NCBI GenBank assembly: GCA_020635905.1
Contig: JACJYV010000003.1
Span: 62,001-126,000, forward strand
DNA length: 64,000 nucleotides
Source of the DNA: Bacteroidia bacterium
Lineage (GTDB): Bacteria; Bacteroidota; Bacteroidia; J057; JADKCL01
Direction: 5' to 3'
The position numbers and the translations under genes are program-made. Of the stretch, positions 15,789-25,410 are shown piece by piece. The notes under the pieces were generated by a model that searched no databases, was not told the DNA's origin, and was given only the letters and a program-made list of their open reading frames with translations. Every line of letters starts with the position of its first letter. Position 1 is the stretch's first letter.

Positions 15789-17504
15789 ATGAAAAAAAGG
15801 CTGATACTTGGATTACTTGCCGTTGGGATTTTAGGCTTTGCCATTCAATCCTGCACCAAAGATTATTTTGATTTTGACAAAATGAAGGATCCTGACTGGA
15901 CTCCTGAGTACGCCCTTCCCATCGGGCATGCCCGGATCGAAGTTGAGGACTTTCTGGATCGCTTCAACGATGACTCTATCGTTAAAATTGGACCTGACAG
16001 TCTGCTGGTATTGCAGTATTTCAGGGACATTTTTACCCAGAATATTGAGGGAAAAATCACCCTGGGTGATCAGAATGGCATCCCCGCGCCCTATGTCATT
16101 GATGCCAACGATGCCGCAAACTATGACCCTATTTCCAACGGTCTGGTGAGCAGCCGCTCGGTGAACGCCCCTTTTGGCGTGAATAACGGTGAGCAGCTTT
16201 CAAGCATTGAATTCAAAGCAGGGGTTTTAACCCTGACTTATCAAAACACCATCAGTGCACCCTGCGGGTCCACCATTTCCATCCCCAATCTGGTAGATGG
16301 CAATGGAACTCCATTTTCCCGCACCGTCACTCCTCCTGCTCCCGCAAACATGAGCCAGCCGTCATTATTTCCTGGCGGCCCGGTTGACCTGACAGGTTAC
16401 ACCCTGCTCCTTAATCAGGGCCCCAACGGCTTCAACGATCTGAATGTCATGGTTTCTGTGCAAGTGCAAACAGGCGGACTGGCCAATATTGGCGAAGCCT
16501 TCAGATGGACCATTGACATCAATGGAATGCAGTGGAGCACGCTGAATGGCACTTTCCCCAACCTGGCCATTCAACTGCCTGAGCCTCCCCTGCTCGACGA
16601 GAAGGTAAGAATGAGGATTTTTGAGAATTCTATTTCTGGTGATGTTCATTACGAAGATCCCAAACTGATCGCATTCTTCGAAAATACCTTTGGCCTCGGC
16701 GTAAATGTAACCTTCAACAAGCTTCAGGCCCAGCCTTCTGCGGGAGGAAGCCCCGTTAACATTACGGCCAATCCCGGTGGAATTGGATCAGGTCTGACCA
16801 TCACCATTCCCAAATCCACCACCCCCGGACAGCCTTCCTTCAGTGCATTCGGGGACAGCGCGGCCAACAGCAATATTCCCACCATCATTGACCTGGAGCC
16901 AACCCACATCATTTACAATTCGACCGTTTCCTCTGCCCCGGGCGGCGTGGGTACTGACTTCATCACGGATCAAAGCTACCTGAAACTGTCTGTGCTGGCT
17001 GAACTGCCATTCCACGGAACGGCCCAGGATTTCACCACCGCGGATACTTTCTCCTTTGCCGTGCCCGACAGCGCCACCATCGCCCAGAATGACCAGTCCT
17101 ATATCAAGCAGATTGTGATTCGCCTGGTAATCGACAATGGTTTCCCGGCTGAAGGCTATGTTCAGGCTGATTTCGGCGTGTATGATTCCATTTCAGGGAA
17201 TATTACTCCCATTACAACCCTGTTTGAGGGACAAACCAATAAGCAGATTTTTGCCTCTGGCAAATTGACAGGAGATCACGTGGAGATTCCTTCCGGAGTG
17301 GTGCAGAGCATTGTGGATATTCCCATTACCCGCGAAAAGCTCGAAATGCTGCGCGATGCCAAAGTTGACCGCATGGTCCTCAAAACCGAGCTTGACACCT
17401 ATAACAACGGTCAGCAGGTGGTGAAGGTCTTCGCGGATTCTTACATCCTCCTGCATGTAGGACTCAGGGTGGAAGTTGCCCCCTTTGAAGCAGCAAATCC
17501 CTGA
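15789..17504 (+). CDS. large lipoprotein of unknown function preceding an OmpA-type protein
   Basis: The most likely start is ATG 15789, giving a 571-residue protein with signal MKKRLILGLLAVGILGFAIQSC, where the cysteine is the lipid anchor. An in-frame ATG at 15756 would place 11 charged residues before the signal, and the ATG at 15720-15729 region lies in a promoter-like TACTTTG stretch, so both are less likely. The mature protein begins TKDYFDFDKMKDPDWTPEYALPIGHA, a segment I associate with Bacteroidota outer-membrane lipoproteins of unknown function, and is otherwise beta-rich. It is 44 bases before the DUF5723-OmpA gene, so the pair probably acts together at the outer membrane. Confidence 0.75.
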   Translation: MKKRLILGLLAVGILGFAIQSCTKDYFDFDKMKDPDWTPEYALPIGHARIEVEDFLDRFNDDSIVKIGPDSLLVLQYFRDIFTQNIEGKITLGDQNGIPAPYVIDANDAANYDPISNGLVSSRSVNAPFGVNNGEQLSSIEFKAGVLTLTYQNTISAPCGSTISIPNLVDGNGTPFSRTVTPPAPANMSQPSLFPGGPVDLTGYTLLLNQGPNGFNDLNVMVSVQVQTGGLANIGEAFRWTIDINGMQWSTLNGTFPNLAIQLPEPPLLDEKVRMRIFENSISGDVHYEDPKLIAFFENTFGLGVNVTFNKLQAQPSAGGSPVNITANPGGIGSGLTITIPKSTTPGQPSFSAFGDSAANSNIPTIIDLEPTHIIYNSTVSSAPGGVGTDFITDQSYLKLSVLAELPFHGTAQDFTTADTFSFAVPDSATIAQNDQSYIKQIVIRLVIDNGFPAEGYVQADFGVYDSISGNITPITTLFEGQTNKQIFASGKLTGDHVEIPSGVVQSIVDIPITREKLEMLRDAKVDRMVLKTELDTYNNGQQVVKVFADSYILLHVGLRVEVAPFEAANP

Positions 17505-17548
17505 TCATTTAATCCATCAAAAATTACAGACAAAGAAATCAGATTCTA

Positions 17549-19942
17549 ATGCGAACAAAACAATTGACGCTGTTTTTCCTGTTAATCATTGGGTTTATGG
17601 CAGGAAAATCCCAGTCTGACCTCACGATATACAACATGCAGGCTATCCCTCAGTCGAGGTACATGAACCCTGCCCTCACCCCCAATTCCAACGGATACCT
17701 TGGATTGCCCGTCATTTCTTCCATTTACTTTAACACCATCAATGACGGTTTCAGGTATAAAAACATGTTCCAGCGGGTAAATGACACCCTTCAGTGGGCG
17801 CCTTCCAACATGCTGGGCCACATGGCCGAAAAAAACTACATCCACACCCACGTCAATACAGATTTGCTTTCGTTTGGGTTCAGGGTGGCTGAAAAGCATT
17901 ATCTGCACTTCAATGTGACCCAGAAAACGGATTTTCGTCTGGGCCTGCCCAAGCAATTCCTGACCCTGCTTTGGGAAGGAAATGCGGGCCTGCTGGGCAA
18001 ATCAGGCGATTTTTCCACCCTGGGATTTGATGCACAAACCTACACGGAATTTGGCGCTGGTTACTCCATTGACATCAATGAAAACCTGACCATTGGAGGA
18101 CGGATCAAATATTTGAACGGTCTGGCCAACGTGTACACCCCCAAACGGGAATTGAGCCTCAACACGGATTCCACCTATTACACCCTGACCGCAGCCACTG
18201 ATTTTCAGCTGTATGCGACCCCGGGCATCCTCAACATTACACCAGATTCCATTACCCTGGATGATGGATTTGGGGATCAGATTACAGGCAACCTTCCTTT
18301 TGGGAATAACCACGGGGTTGGGATCGATCTGGGGGTAAATTACAAGATCAATGACAAAATCCGGGTGCATGGTTCCATTGTGGATCTGGGTTGGATCAAC
18401 TGGAGCCAAAATGCCAAAATCTACAGCGTACCCAGTGCCTCTTTTGTCTTCAATGGCATCGACGTAAAACCGTTTGTGGATAACGGATTCAATGGCCTGG
18501 ATTCTCTGGGACAGGAGATTCTGGATTCACTAACCGGAACTTTTACCCTGACTGAAACTCAGCAAAGCTACTGGGCTCCCACATTCTCGCAGTTTTATGC
18601 AGGGGGTAATTACTACATCAACGAAAAGTATGATGCAGGCCTGCTGTTCCGCGGACGCTTCCACAAAGGAACCTTCCGTCCTGCAGTGACTGCCTCTTTC
18701 AATGCACGTTTCAGCAACTTCTTCCAGGCATCTGTTTCATATTCCTATGCTGATCGCGATTTCACCAACCTGGGTCTGGGTTTCGCCATGGGACGTTACG
18801 TTTCCTGGTATGTGGCCTCTGACAACCTGCTGGCACCCATTTTCCCCCAATCGGGCAAGAATTTTCACATCCACACGGGTCTGAACGTGAAATGGGGCTA
18901 TAAGAAGAAAGACCGCGACGGTGACGGCATTCCTGACAAAATGGACGATTGTCCTGATGATCCGGGTCTGGAGAAATTCAACGGCTGTCCTGACCGCGAT
19001 GAAGACAATATCATGGACAAAGACGACGCCTGTCCCGATGTGCCTGGTCTGGCCGAATTCAGTGGCTGTCCCGACACCGACGGTGACGGAATCGTGGATT
19101 CCACTGACGCCTGTCCGCTCAAACCAGGTCCAAAAGAGCTGAATGGCTGTCCTGACCGCGACAACGACAAAATCATCGACGACGAAGATGCCTGTCCTGA
19201 CCAGCCTGGTCCAAAGGCAACCCAGGGCTGTCCTGACCTCGACGGTGACGGAATCGTGGATACGGAAGACCTGTGTCCTGAGAAACCAGGCGAAGTTGAG
19301 CACCAGGGTTGTCCTGATACGGACGGTGACGGTCTCTACGACAATGAAGACAAGTGTGTGGACACCTTCGGCCCGACTTCCAACTTCGGCTGTCCCTACG
19401 GCGATATCGACGGTGACGGCGTGCTGGACAAAGACGACCGCTGCCCCGACACCCCCGGACCTGCTGAAAACCAGGGGTGTCCGTTTGGTGACCTCGATGG
19501 CGACGGTGTAACTGACAACATCGACGAATGTCCCAACACTCCTGGTCCGGTTGAAAATAACGGCTGTCCTGAACTCTCCAAAGAGGAAGAAGAAATCCTG
19601 GATATGGCTTTCAAAAACCTCGAATTCGAGTCTGGCCGCGACATCATCCGCTCCACCTCCTACGAATCCCTGGATTCGCTGGCATCTCTGTTGAAAAAGA
19701 AACCAGAATGGAAACTCAAACTGGCTGGTCACACCGACAACGTGGGTAACGATGCGGGCAACATGCTCCTTTCACAGAAACGGGCTACCGCAGTCAAAAA
19801 TTACCTGAAAATGAAAGGTGTAGAACCTGATGAGCGCTTCATTGTGGAATGGTACGGGGAAACCAAACCCATCTATCCCAACGATACGCCCGAAGGACGC
19901 CAGAAAAACCGAAGGGTGGAAATGTCGATCATATTTGAATGA
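17549..19942 (+). CDS. DUF5723 beta-barrel / thrombospondin type 3 / OmpA fusion protein
   Basis: A 797-residue outer-membrane protein with a signal peptide cleaved near MAGKSQS. Residues ~22-450 are a barrel-like DUF5723 domain (NMQAIPQSRYMNPALTPN ... FGAGYSIDINENLTIGGRIKYLNG). Residues ~455-675 contain eight calcium-binding TSP3 repeats of the form DxDGDGxxDxxDxCPxxPG ... GCP, mostly 27 residues (81 bp) each; four cysteine-proline pairs per two repeats suggest disulfides. Residues ~690-797 are an OmpA peptidoglycan-binding domain (LKLAGHTDNVGNDAGN; RQKNRRVEMSI). The protein would tether outer membrane to cell wall via a stiff calcium-dependent stalk. It ends with its own terminator. Confidence 0.88.
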   Translation: MRTKQLTLFFLLIIGFMAGKSQSDLTIYNMQAIPQSRYMNPALTPNSNGYLGLPVISSIYFNTINDGFRYKNMFQRVNDTLQWAPSNMLGHMAEKNYIHTHVNTDLLSFGFRVAEKHYLHFNVTQKTDFRLGLPKQFLTLLWEGNAGLLGKSGDFSTLGFDAQTYTEFGAGYSIDINENLTIGGRIKYLNGLANVYTPKRELSLNTDSTYYTLTAATDFQLYATPGILNITPDSITLDDGFGDQITGNLPFGNNHGVGIDLGVNYKINDKIRVHGSIVDLGWINWSQNAKIYSVPSASFVFNGIDVKPFVDNGFNGLDSLGQEILDSLTGTFTLTETQQSYWAPTFSQFYAGGNYYINEKYDAGLLFRGRFHKGTFRPAVTASFNARFSNFFQASVSYSYADRDFTNLGLGFAMGRYVSWYVASDNLLAPIFPQSGKNFHIHTGLNVKWGYKKKDRDGDGIPDKMDDCPDDPGLEKFNGCPDRDEDNIMDKDDACPDVPGLAEFSGCPDTDGDGIVDSTDACPLKPGPKELNGCPDRDNDKIIDDEDACPDQPGPKATQGCPDLDGDGIVDTEDLCPEKPGEVEHQGCPDTDGDGLYDNEDKCVDTFGPTSNFGCPYGDIDGDGVLDKDDRCPDTPGPAENQGCPFGDLDGDGVTDNIDECPNTPGPVENNGCPELSKEEEEILDMAFKNLEFESGRDIIRSTSYESLDSLASLLKKKPEWKLKLAGHTDNVGNDAGNMLLSQKRATAVKNYLKMKGVEPDERFIVEWYGETKPIYPNDTPEGRQKNRRVEMSIIFE

Positions 19943-19954
19943 TCTTCCCCCCTA

Positions 19955-19996
19955 AAAAGAAGAGGCTGTCCCAAAAGGGCAGCCTCTTCTTTTTGT
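19955..19996 (+). terminator. intrinsic terminator after the OmpA fusion gene
   Basis: AAAGAAGAGGCTG / CAGCCTCTTCTTTTT forms a long stem around TCCCAAAAGGG, 13 bases after the stop codon. Confidence 0.9.
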
Positions 19997-20081
19997 GGCA
20001 ACCTCCGATTTTAAGTTGACCAGTTATTTTCCGTCATGACCTAGTCCGCGCTACAATTACGACATCTGAAACTGTAAACTG

Positions 20082-20361
20082 TAATCCCGATTGTTATCGC
20101 ATAGGCGTCAACTTAAGGGGGCTTAAAGGTCACGCAAAGTTCGCAAAGGGGGTGTTTTCCTCGTTTCGTGGGTTGGAGGGAGCAAAGATCGCAAAGGCAT
20201 TAAGCAAATAAAACGTCCAGCTTAGCGAACTTTGCCACCCCAACCAACGTAATCTGGGCCCAAAATTCTTGGCGATCCCGATTTCTATCGGGATTGCGAT
20301 ACTGATCATATTAGGCTGAATTTCCACTTAGTTGACGCGCATGCGATTGTTATCGGGAGTA
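20082..20361. repeat. 280-bp intergenic element bounded by ~33-bp imperfect inverted repeats
   Basis: The left end (ATCCCGATTGTTATCGCAT followed by GGCGTCAACTTA) is mirrored at the right end by a near-complement that includes AGTTGACGC and ATGCGATTGTTATCGGGA. Inside lie a GATCCCGATTTCTATCGGGA palindrome and a copy of the CGCAAAG / TTTCGTGGGTTGGAGGGAGC repeat also found at 21478-21642 and 46470-46678. It has no coding capacity. This looks like a non-autonomous mobile element or a composite of older repeats filling the space between convergent genes. Confidence 0.55.
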
Positions 20362-20371
20362 AACCGTATCC

Positions 20372-21301
20372 TTACTTCGCAATCGCCCTGCGCTTGATCA
20401 GGTAATCCGTCAGGACCTTGTCGTACGTCTGGTTGATATCCACCTCCACAAAATCAATGTTGAATTCGTGGCACTTCTGCTTGAACTTCTTCTTCATTTC
20501 CAGCATCAGCTCCGTGTAATTCTCCTTGATCTGGCGGGGCTGAACCTGAATCTCCTCTCCCGTTTCGAGGTCTTTGAGCACAATGGGACGGTTGGGGAAA
20601 TCGAATTGCTCCTCTGTTTTGCGTTCGAGCAGGTGAAAAAGGATCACCTCGTGGTTATTGTGGCGCAGGTGGCGCATGGCCTTGAACAAGGCTTCATTGG
20701 ATTCGAGGTTATTGAAAAGGTCGGTGATAATGACCACAAAGGAACGGCGGTGAAATTTCAGGGCAATTTCGTGGAGCACTTTGGCATGGGCCGTGCGATG
20801 GGTAAACAAATCTTTGCGTTCCACCACTTCTTCCAGCTTTTTGAACATGGGAATCAGCCAGGAGGCCTTACTTTTGGGCGGAGCGTAAAACTGGATTTCC
20901 TCATCAAAGAGGGTCAGGCCCGAGGCGTCGCGCTGACCCACCATCAGGTACTGCAGAGCCGCAGCCAGGTAGGCCCCGTATTCGAGCTTGCTGATGCCAC
21001 CCTGGGGATAACGCATGGAATCGCTGATATCCAGCACCACCTGACAGCGCAGGTTGGTTTCTTCCTCGTAGCGTTTGGTAAACAGCTTGTCTGTGCGGGC
21101 ATAAACCTTCCAGTCCACATTGCGCAGAGGTTCGCCCACATTATAGGGCCTGTGCTCTGCAAATTCGACCGAAAAACCGTGGTAAGGACTGCGGTGAAAG
21201 CCCGTAATGAAGCCTTCCACGATCAGTCTGGCTTTGATCTCGATGTTTTTCAGCTTGCTGACCACCACGGGATCAAGGTACTTTATGTTGGTTACAGACA
21301 T
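20372..21301 (-). CDS. DUF58 domain protein (MoxR-associated, vWA-like)
   Basis: A 309-residue cytoplasmic protein of the DUF58 family: conserved GFHRSPYHGFSVEFAEHRPY and GEPLRNVDWKVYARTDKLFTK, followed by a vWA-like MIDAS segment VVLDISDSMRYP and FVVIITDLFNNLE. DUF58 proteins usually pair with a MoxR AAA+ ATPase, and often with batA/batB genes, in chaperone-like metal-dependent assembly or stress systems; no moxR is present within this window. The ATG at 21301 starts the conserved N terminus. It reads away from the SNF2 gene on the same strand, separated by ~490 bp of repeats. Confidence 0.88.
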   Translation of the reverse strand: MSVTNIKYLDPVVVSKLKNIEIKARLIVEGFITGFHRSPYHGFSVEFAEHRPYNVGEPLRNVDWKVYARTDKLFTKRYEEETNLRCQVVLDISDSMRYPQGGISKLEYGAYLAAALQYLMVGQRDASGLTLFDEEIQFYAPPKSKASWLIPMFKKLEEVVERKDLFTHRTAHAKVLHEIALKFHRRSFVVIITDLFNNLESNEALFKAMRHLRHNNHEVILFHLLERKTEEQFDFPNRPIVLKDLETGEEIQVQPRQIKENYTELMLEMKKKFKQKCHEFNIDFVEVDINQTYDKVLTDYLIKRRAIAK

Positions 21302-21477
21302 TGAATGCTATTTTTCAGGGTAAAACGGGGAAATCGGGCCTATGGAAAGGAATTCCCCAACCTTTACCAAAACTCGTAACGCGCGGGCTTTATTGCAAAT
21401 CCTAAATGGAATTTCCTGAAATCTTTATGGTGAACTACTTTTGTTAGACAGTAAAGTAGTATAAAGTTAGTAACGCA

Positions 21478-21642
21478 AAGTGCGCCAAGTTTTTTGTGCC
21501 CACAATGGGTTGGCTGGAGTGGCAAAGGGCGCCAAGCTGGACGATTCTAATTTTTTTTTCCTTTGCGTTCTTTGCTCCCTTCAACCCACGAAACGCGGAT
21601 TCCCCCTTCTTTGCGCCCTTCGCGTGACAAAAAACCCCAAAA
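21478..21642. repeat. dispersed repeat C, copy at 21.5 kb
   Basis: CTTTGCGTTCTTTGCTCCC, CAACCCACGAAACGCGGA and CTTTGCGCCCTTCGCGT occur here as in 46470-46678; the element at 20082-20361 has an inverted relative. Because of the shared DNA, short frames in both copies spell the same peptide (VLCSLQPTKRG), which is an artefact. The following 21643-21790 holds another repeat (CTTCGTGGACTTTGTGTTGA, AAAACCTCCTAACCAC) that recurs at 37740-37860. Confidence 0.65.
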
Positions 21643-21790
21643 AAGCAGAAGCTTCCAGAGAACTTAAATATTAACTTTGTGACCTTCGTGGACTTTGTGT
21701 TGAAAAAACCAACAAAACAGAACCTTCCAATCTAAAAACCTCCTAACCACAAAAACGGACTCCGTGGCCTCTGTTGTAAAAAAACTCAAC

Positions 21791-24691
21791 TCAATTAAGC
21801 AAATTGAGGATATCCTCCTGAGAGAAAGACTTGAACAATTCCTGCTCCCCTACAATCTCGTCGGAAAGCTTCGCTTTCACCTCCTGCAGGCGAATGATCT
21901 TTTCCTCGATCGAGTCACGGGTGATGAACTTGTAAATAAACACCGTTTTATCCTGCCCGATGCGGTGAGAGCGGTCAATGGCCTGATTTTCCACCGCGGG
22001 ATTCCACCAGGGATCGAGAATAAACACATACTCGGCTGCGGTCAGGTTGATGCCTACCCCGCCAGCCTTGAGGCTGATCAGGAACACAGGCACATTGGGA
22101 TCTTCCTGGAAGCTTTTCACCTCGGCCTGACGGTCCTGGGTGGAGCCGTCAAGGTAGGCGTAGGTGATGCCTTCCTTGTCCAGATCCTTGCGGATCAGGG
22201 ACAGGAACTTCACAAACTGGGAAAAGACCAGCACTTTGGAACCCTTGGAAAGCACATCATCGAGCATCCGCTTGAATTCCTCGTACTTGGCCGAGGGAAT
22301 ATTAGGCCCGCCCTCGGGCACGAGGCGCGGATCGATGGCAATCTGCCGCAATTTCTGCAGCCCGGCCATAATATTGAACTTATTCTTATTGAAACTCTGG
22401 GAGTTGATCAGGTCGAGCAGGAAGTTGCGGTAGCTGTTGCGCACCTCCTCGTACACCTCTTTTTGCTCGTCCTCCATTTCGCAGAAATGGATGGTTTCGA
22501 TCTTGGGCGGCAGTTCGGAAGCCACCTGCTCCTTGGTTCTGCGCAGAATAAACGGATTGATCAGCCTGCGCAACTGATCCCGGCGCTCCTGGTCCTGGCT
22601 TTTCTCAATGGGCAGCACATAAAATTCCTTAAAAAACTTCTCCCCGCCCAGCAACCCGGGATTGAGGAAGGCCATCTGCGACCAAAGGTCCATCAGGGTA
22701 TTTTCAATGGGGGTACCCGTGAGGGAAAGACGGTGTTTGGAAACCAGCTTGCGCACCGCCTTATTGGTCTTGGAGGCCGGATTCTTGATCATCTGGCTTT
22801 CGTCCAGAATCACGTAATGGAAAGGGAATTTTTCCATGAATTCGATATCCTGCCGCACAATGCCGTAGGTGGTGAGGATCAGGTCATAGCCGGCAAACAC
22901 GCTGGGGTCACGCTGACGATTGATGCCCGAATGCACCATCACACTCAGGTTGGGTGTGAATTTGCGGGCTTCCTCCTGCCAGTTGTAGATCAGCGAGGTG
23001 GGCATCACGATCAGGGAAGGCCCCATGAAGAGGTTGTTTTCCTTTTCCTTTTGCAGGAGAGACAGGGTTTGCAGGGTTTTACCCAGACCCATGTCGTCGG
23101 CCAGGATGCCGCCAAACTTATAGTGATTCAGGAAATTTAGCCAGTAATAGCCTTTGGTCTGATAATCCCGCAGGGTGGCCTGCAAAAACTGCGGCGGCGG
23201 CACGTCCGACAATTCGCAGCCCGTGAGGCGACGGATTTTGGTACGCAGATCCTCGTTGAGCACGCCGCGGGCCTCCATCAGACCAGCCTGGTATTTGCGA
23301 ATAGAAAGGGTTCCTTCCTTCTTTTCCTCGGCCACCTCGACCAGGTGACGGTATTCCGTAAACCAGGAATCGGGCAGAATGGCGGTCGAGCCGTCGGGCA
23401 GGACGTAATCGCGCTTATTGGTGAGGATGTGGTGGCGGAATTTGATGAAGGGAATAGAATAGCCCGCAATGCGCACCACGGCGCGAATGTCGAACCAGTC
23501 TCCATCCTCAGATGTTTCCATCAGCAACTCGGGCTTCTGGAAATTGAGCTTCTCCTCCCCCATATTCTGAATCACCCGGATATTTTTCTCCCTGAGGCGA
23601 TCCACATTTACCTGCAACCAGCTGAGCGCTTCCTGCTTTTCCATGTACTCCCACTCCAGCAGACTGGCCCGCTGACCGATGCTCTCGCCGCCAAAACGCT
23701 GCAGAGAATCCATGTATCGGCGCATTTCCTCCTCCTTGGAGTGGTCGCGCATGATGCGGTAAAAAGTATATTCCTCCCCTTCCTTTTCCATCACCACTTT
23801 CACCTCGCCGGGATCGGTAATGGGAAAATTGAAGCGGTCGTATTCCACGTTGAGATTCATCCCCATGGATTTCTCACTGCCCTTCACTTCGAGCGAAAAA
23901 TCCGGACGGGCCTTAACCGGCTGAATATCAAAGCCGCGGGCATACACGTCGTAGTTTTCGATCAGGGAGGTGATGAATTTCTGGTAATACACTTCCTCAG
24001 ACTTGTGGGGAATGATGATGCACCTTTTATTGAGGAAAGGCTTGAGTTTTTTGCCGTCGAGTTCCTTGCGAAAGGTGAACAACTCGTCGTTGAGCAGCAT
24101 CCAGGCGGGCTCCATGCAGACCAGGGTGGCGCCTTTGTACATAAATTCGGCCTTTTCCCCCCGGAGTTTGATGGTGGGGTAATAGCGGGTGCCCTCGGCC
24201 TCCTTGTGAAAGTGAAAGAGCACGGTAGCCTGTTCCTCCAGCATGGTCACCTCGCGGTAGGCGGGGTAGCCGTCGTTGCCCATGGTACCCACGATGCGGT
24301 CGAACATGAGGGGCAGGGCCTGGCTCAGGTTGCGGCTGATGAAGCGCAGCACCAGCTCCTTGATTTCGCCCACGAAAATGTTTTCGTAGAAGTCGTGGAT
24401 ATTTTTGGCGCGGGCGCCAAACTTTTTGAGGATTTTCTTGGGATTGATCTGATCGAGGATGCCGACCAACTGGATGTCAATGGGATCGAGGCCATGCTGA
24501 AACTGCCGCAGATTGTCGGGATAGAGGCCCTGGTGCAGCAGGGAAAGTCTGCCATTTTCCAGCTCCTGGACCACATGCGCGGAGATAATGCAACCCAAAA
24601 ACTCATGCTCGTATATGGAATATACGGGTTTGAAGGGTTTGGATGAATCAACTAATTTGAGGCTCAAAACGCTTTCCTTAATTATTGACAA
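21791..24691 (-). CDS. SNF2-family helicase-like ATPase
   Basis: A 966-residue DNA translocase of the SNF2/Swi2 superfamily. Residues ~1-480 are a lineage-specific N-terminal region of unknown fold. The ATPase starts near 510: LRDYQTKGYYWLNFL, Walker A DDMGLGKTLQTL (~533-544), motif II DESQ in VILDESQMIKNPASKTNK (~628), motif III LTGTPIENTLMDLWSQ, and the second lobe VLVFSQFVKFL, AGGVGINLTAAEYVFILDPWWNP, and motif VI DRSHRIGQDKTVFIYKFI. DESQ in place of DEAH/DEAQ is common in the family. Its substrate is unknown (transcription or repair remodelling as in RapA). The first credible start is TTG 24691; no in-frame ATG occurs before residue ~109, so the start is uncertain by a few codons. Confidence 0.9.
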   Translation of the reverse strand: MSIIKESVLSLKLVDSSKPFKPVYSIYEHEFLGCIISAHVVQELENGRLSLLHQGLYPDNLRQFQHGLDPIDIQLVGILDQINPKKILKKFGARAKNIHDFYENIFVGEIKELVLRFISRNLSQALPLMFDRIVGTMGNDGYPAYREVTMLEEQATVLFHFHKEAEGTRYYPTIKLRGEKAEFMYKGATLVCMEPAWMLLNDELFTFRKELDGKKLKPFLNKRCIIIPHKSEEVYYQKFITSLIENYDVYARGFDIQPVKARPDFSLEVKGSEKSMGMNLNVEYDRFNFPITDPGEVKVVMEKEGEEYTFYRIMRDHSKEEEMRRYMDSLQRFGGESIGQRASLLEWEYMEKQEALSWLQVNVDRLREKNIRVIQNMGEEKLNFQKPELLMETSEDGDWFDIRAVVRIAGYSIPFIKFRHHILTNKRDYVLPDGSTAILPDSWFTEYRHLVEVAEEKKEGTLSIRKYQAGLMEARGVLNEDLRTKIRRLTGCELSDVPPPQFLQATLRDYQTKGYYWLNFLNHYKFGGILADDMGLGKTLQTLSLLQKEKENNLFMGPSLIVMPTSLIYNWQEEARKFTPNLSVMVHSGINRQRDPSVFAGYDLILTTYGIVRQDIEFMEKFPFHYVILDESQMIKNPASKTNKAVRKLVSKHRLSLTGTPIENTLMDLWSQMAFLNPGLLGGEKFFKEFYVLPIEKSQDQERRDQLRRLINPFILRRTKEQVASELPPKIETIHFCEMEDEQKEVYEEVRNSYRNFLLDLINSQSFNKNKFNIMAGLQKLRQIAIDPRLVPEGGPNIPSAKYEEFKRMLDDVLSKGSKVLVFSQFVKFLSLIRKDLDKEGITYAYLDGSTQDRQAEVKSFQEDPNVPVFLISLKAGGVGINLTAAEYVFILDPWWNPAVENQAIDRSHRIGQDKTVFIYKFITRDSIEEKIIRLQEVKAKLSDEIVGEQELFKSFSQEDILNLLN

Positions 24692-24973
24692 GTTTCAAAG
24701 TTAAGGGCAGGTAAAGGTTTTATAAAGGAATTATATCCACAATTCACATTTTGCGGGGGAAAACTTTTTTTGGCAGACGCTCCAGAAAAGTGGCCTAAGG
24801 GGTTCGAAATGGCGGTTTTGGGGATGTTTGGGGTTGATATTCAGGAGAAAGCAATTTGAGGGAGTTTGTCAGGGAACAGAACGTGACCTGAGGAGGGAAG
24901 AATCCAGGAAGGGGACAAAAAAAGCAGTAAGCGTGAAGGCAATTAAAAAGGTGCGATGGTGAAGGGTGGCAAA

Positions 24974-25142
24974 GTGGGGGGAGGGCGGCGCAAGGGACAT
25001 GCAGGGCCGCAGGGTGCCCGGCTGACGCCGTGACCGGGAGACCGGGCGAGGCAGGGCGGCAGCCGGGTACGGAACCCCGGAATGGCCCGACTCCCGGGTT
25101 CGCGAAGCGACGGGAGATGCGCCCAAAATCCCCCTCCCCCAC
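24974..25142. other. GC-rich structured element upstream of the giant surface-protein gene
   Basis: A 169-bp block of far higher GC than its surroundings. Its ends are near-inverted (GTGGGGGGAGGG at 24974 and CCCCCTCCCCCAC ending 25142), and inside are complementary segments (GTGCCCGGCTG against CAGCCGGGTAC; GAACCC against GGGTTC). No frame resembles a protein. It may be a transcribed structured RNA, a dispersed repeat like the block at 1010-1175, or both. The rest of 24692-25410 holds no gene; GCTGAT ... ATCAGC at 25201-25220 is a small hairpin in the presumed leader of the next gene. Confidence 0.5.
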
Positions 25143-25410
25143 CATAATTTACTATCAAAATTTTATTGGTTGAGTCCTCCCAATGTGCTAATTTCGCAGC
25201 GCTGATTACTTAAGATCAGCAACATGGAAAATTGCAAAGGTGATCGCTGAATGAAAGTTCCCCATTTTCATTCTCAAAATTTTCGTCCCCATGAACCGTT
25301 TAACCAGCCTGTAGCAAGGCCCGGACACGGTGCGAAAAGCATTTGTCAGGTTTCCCCCCTCATTCCCGTACCTGTTTCTTATCTGGTTCCCACGTTTAAG
25401 TAAAAAATCA

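Noticed and set aside
21436..21443. Exact -7 element TACTTTTG on the + strand
   Set aside because: No gene follows it on the + strand within the repeat region; it may be chance or remain of a mobile element.
21480..21674. Frame encoding a peptide also encoded at 46412-46705 (VLCSLQPTKRG)
   Set aside because: The identity comes from dispersed repeat C, not from a conserved protein.
21764..24646. Two long + strand frames (458 and 433 codons) opposite the SNF2 gene
   Set aside because: They mirror the SNF2 coding sequence, whose motifs are complete on the other strand.
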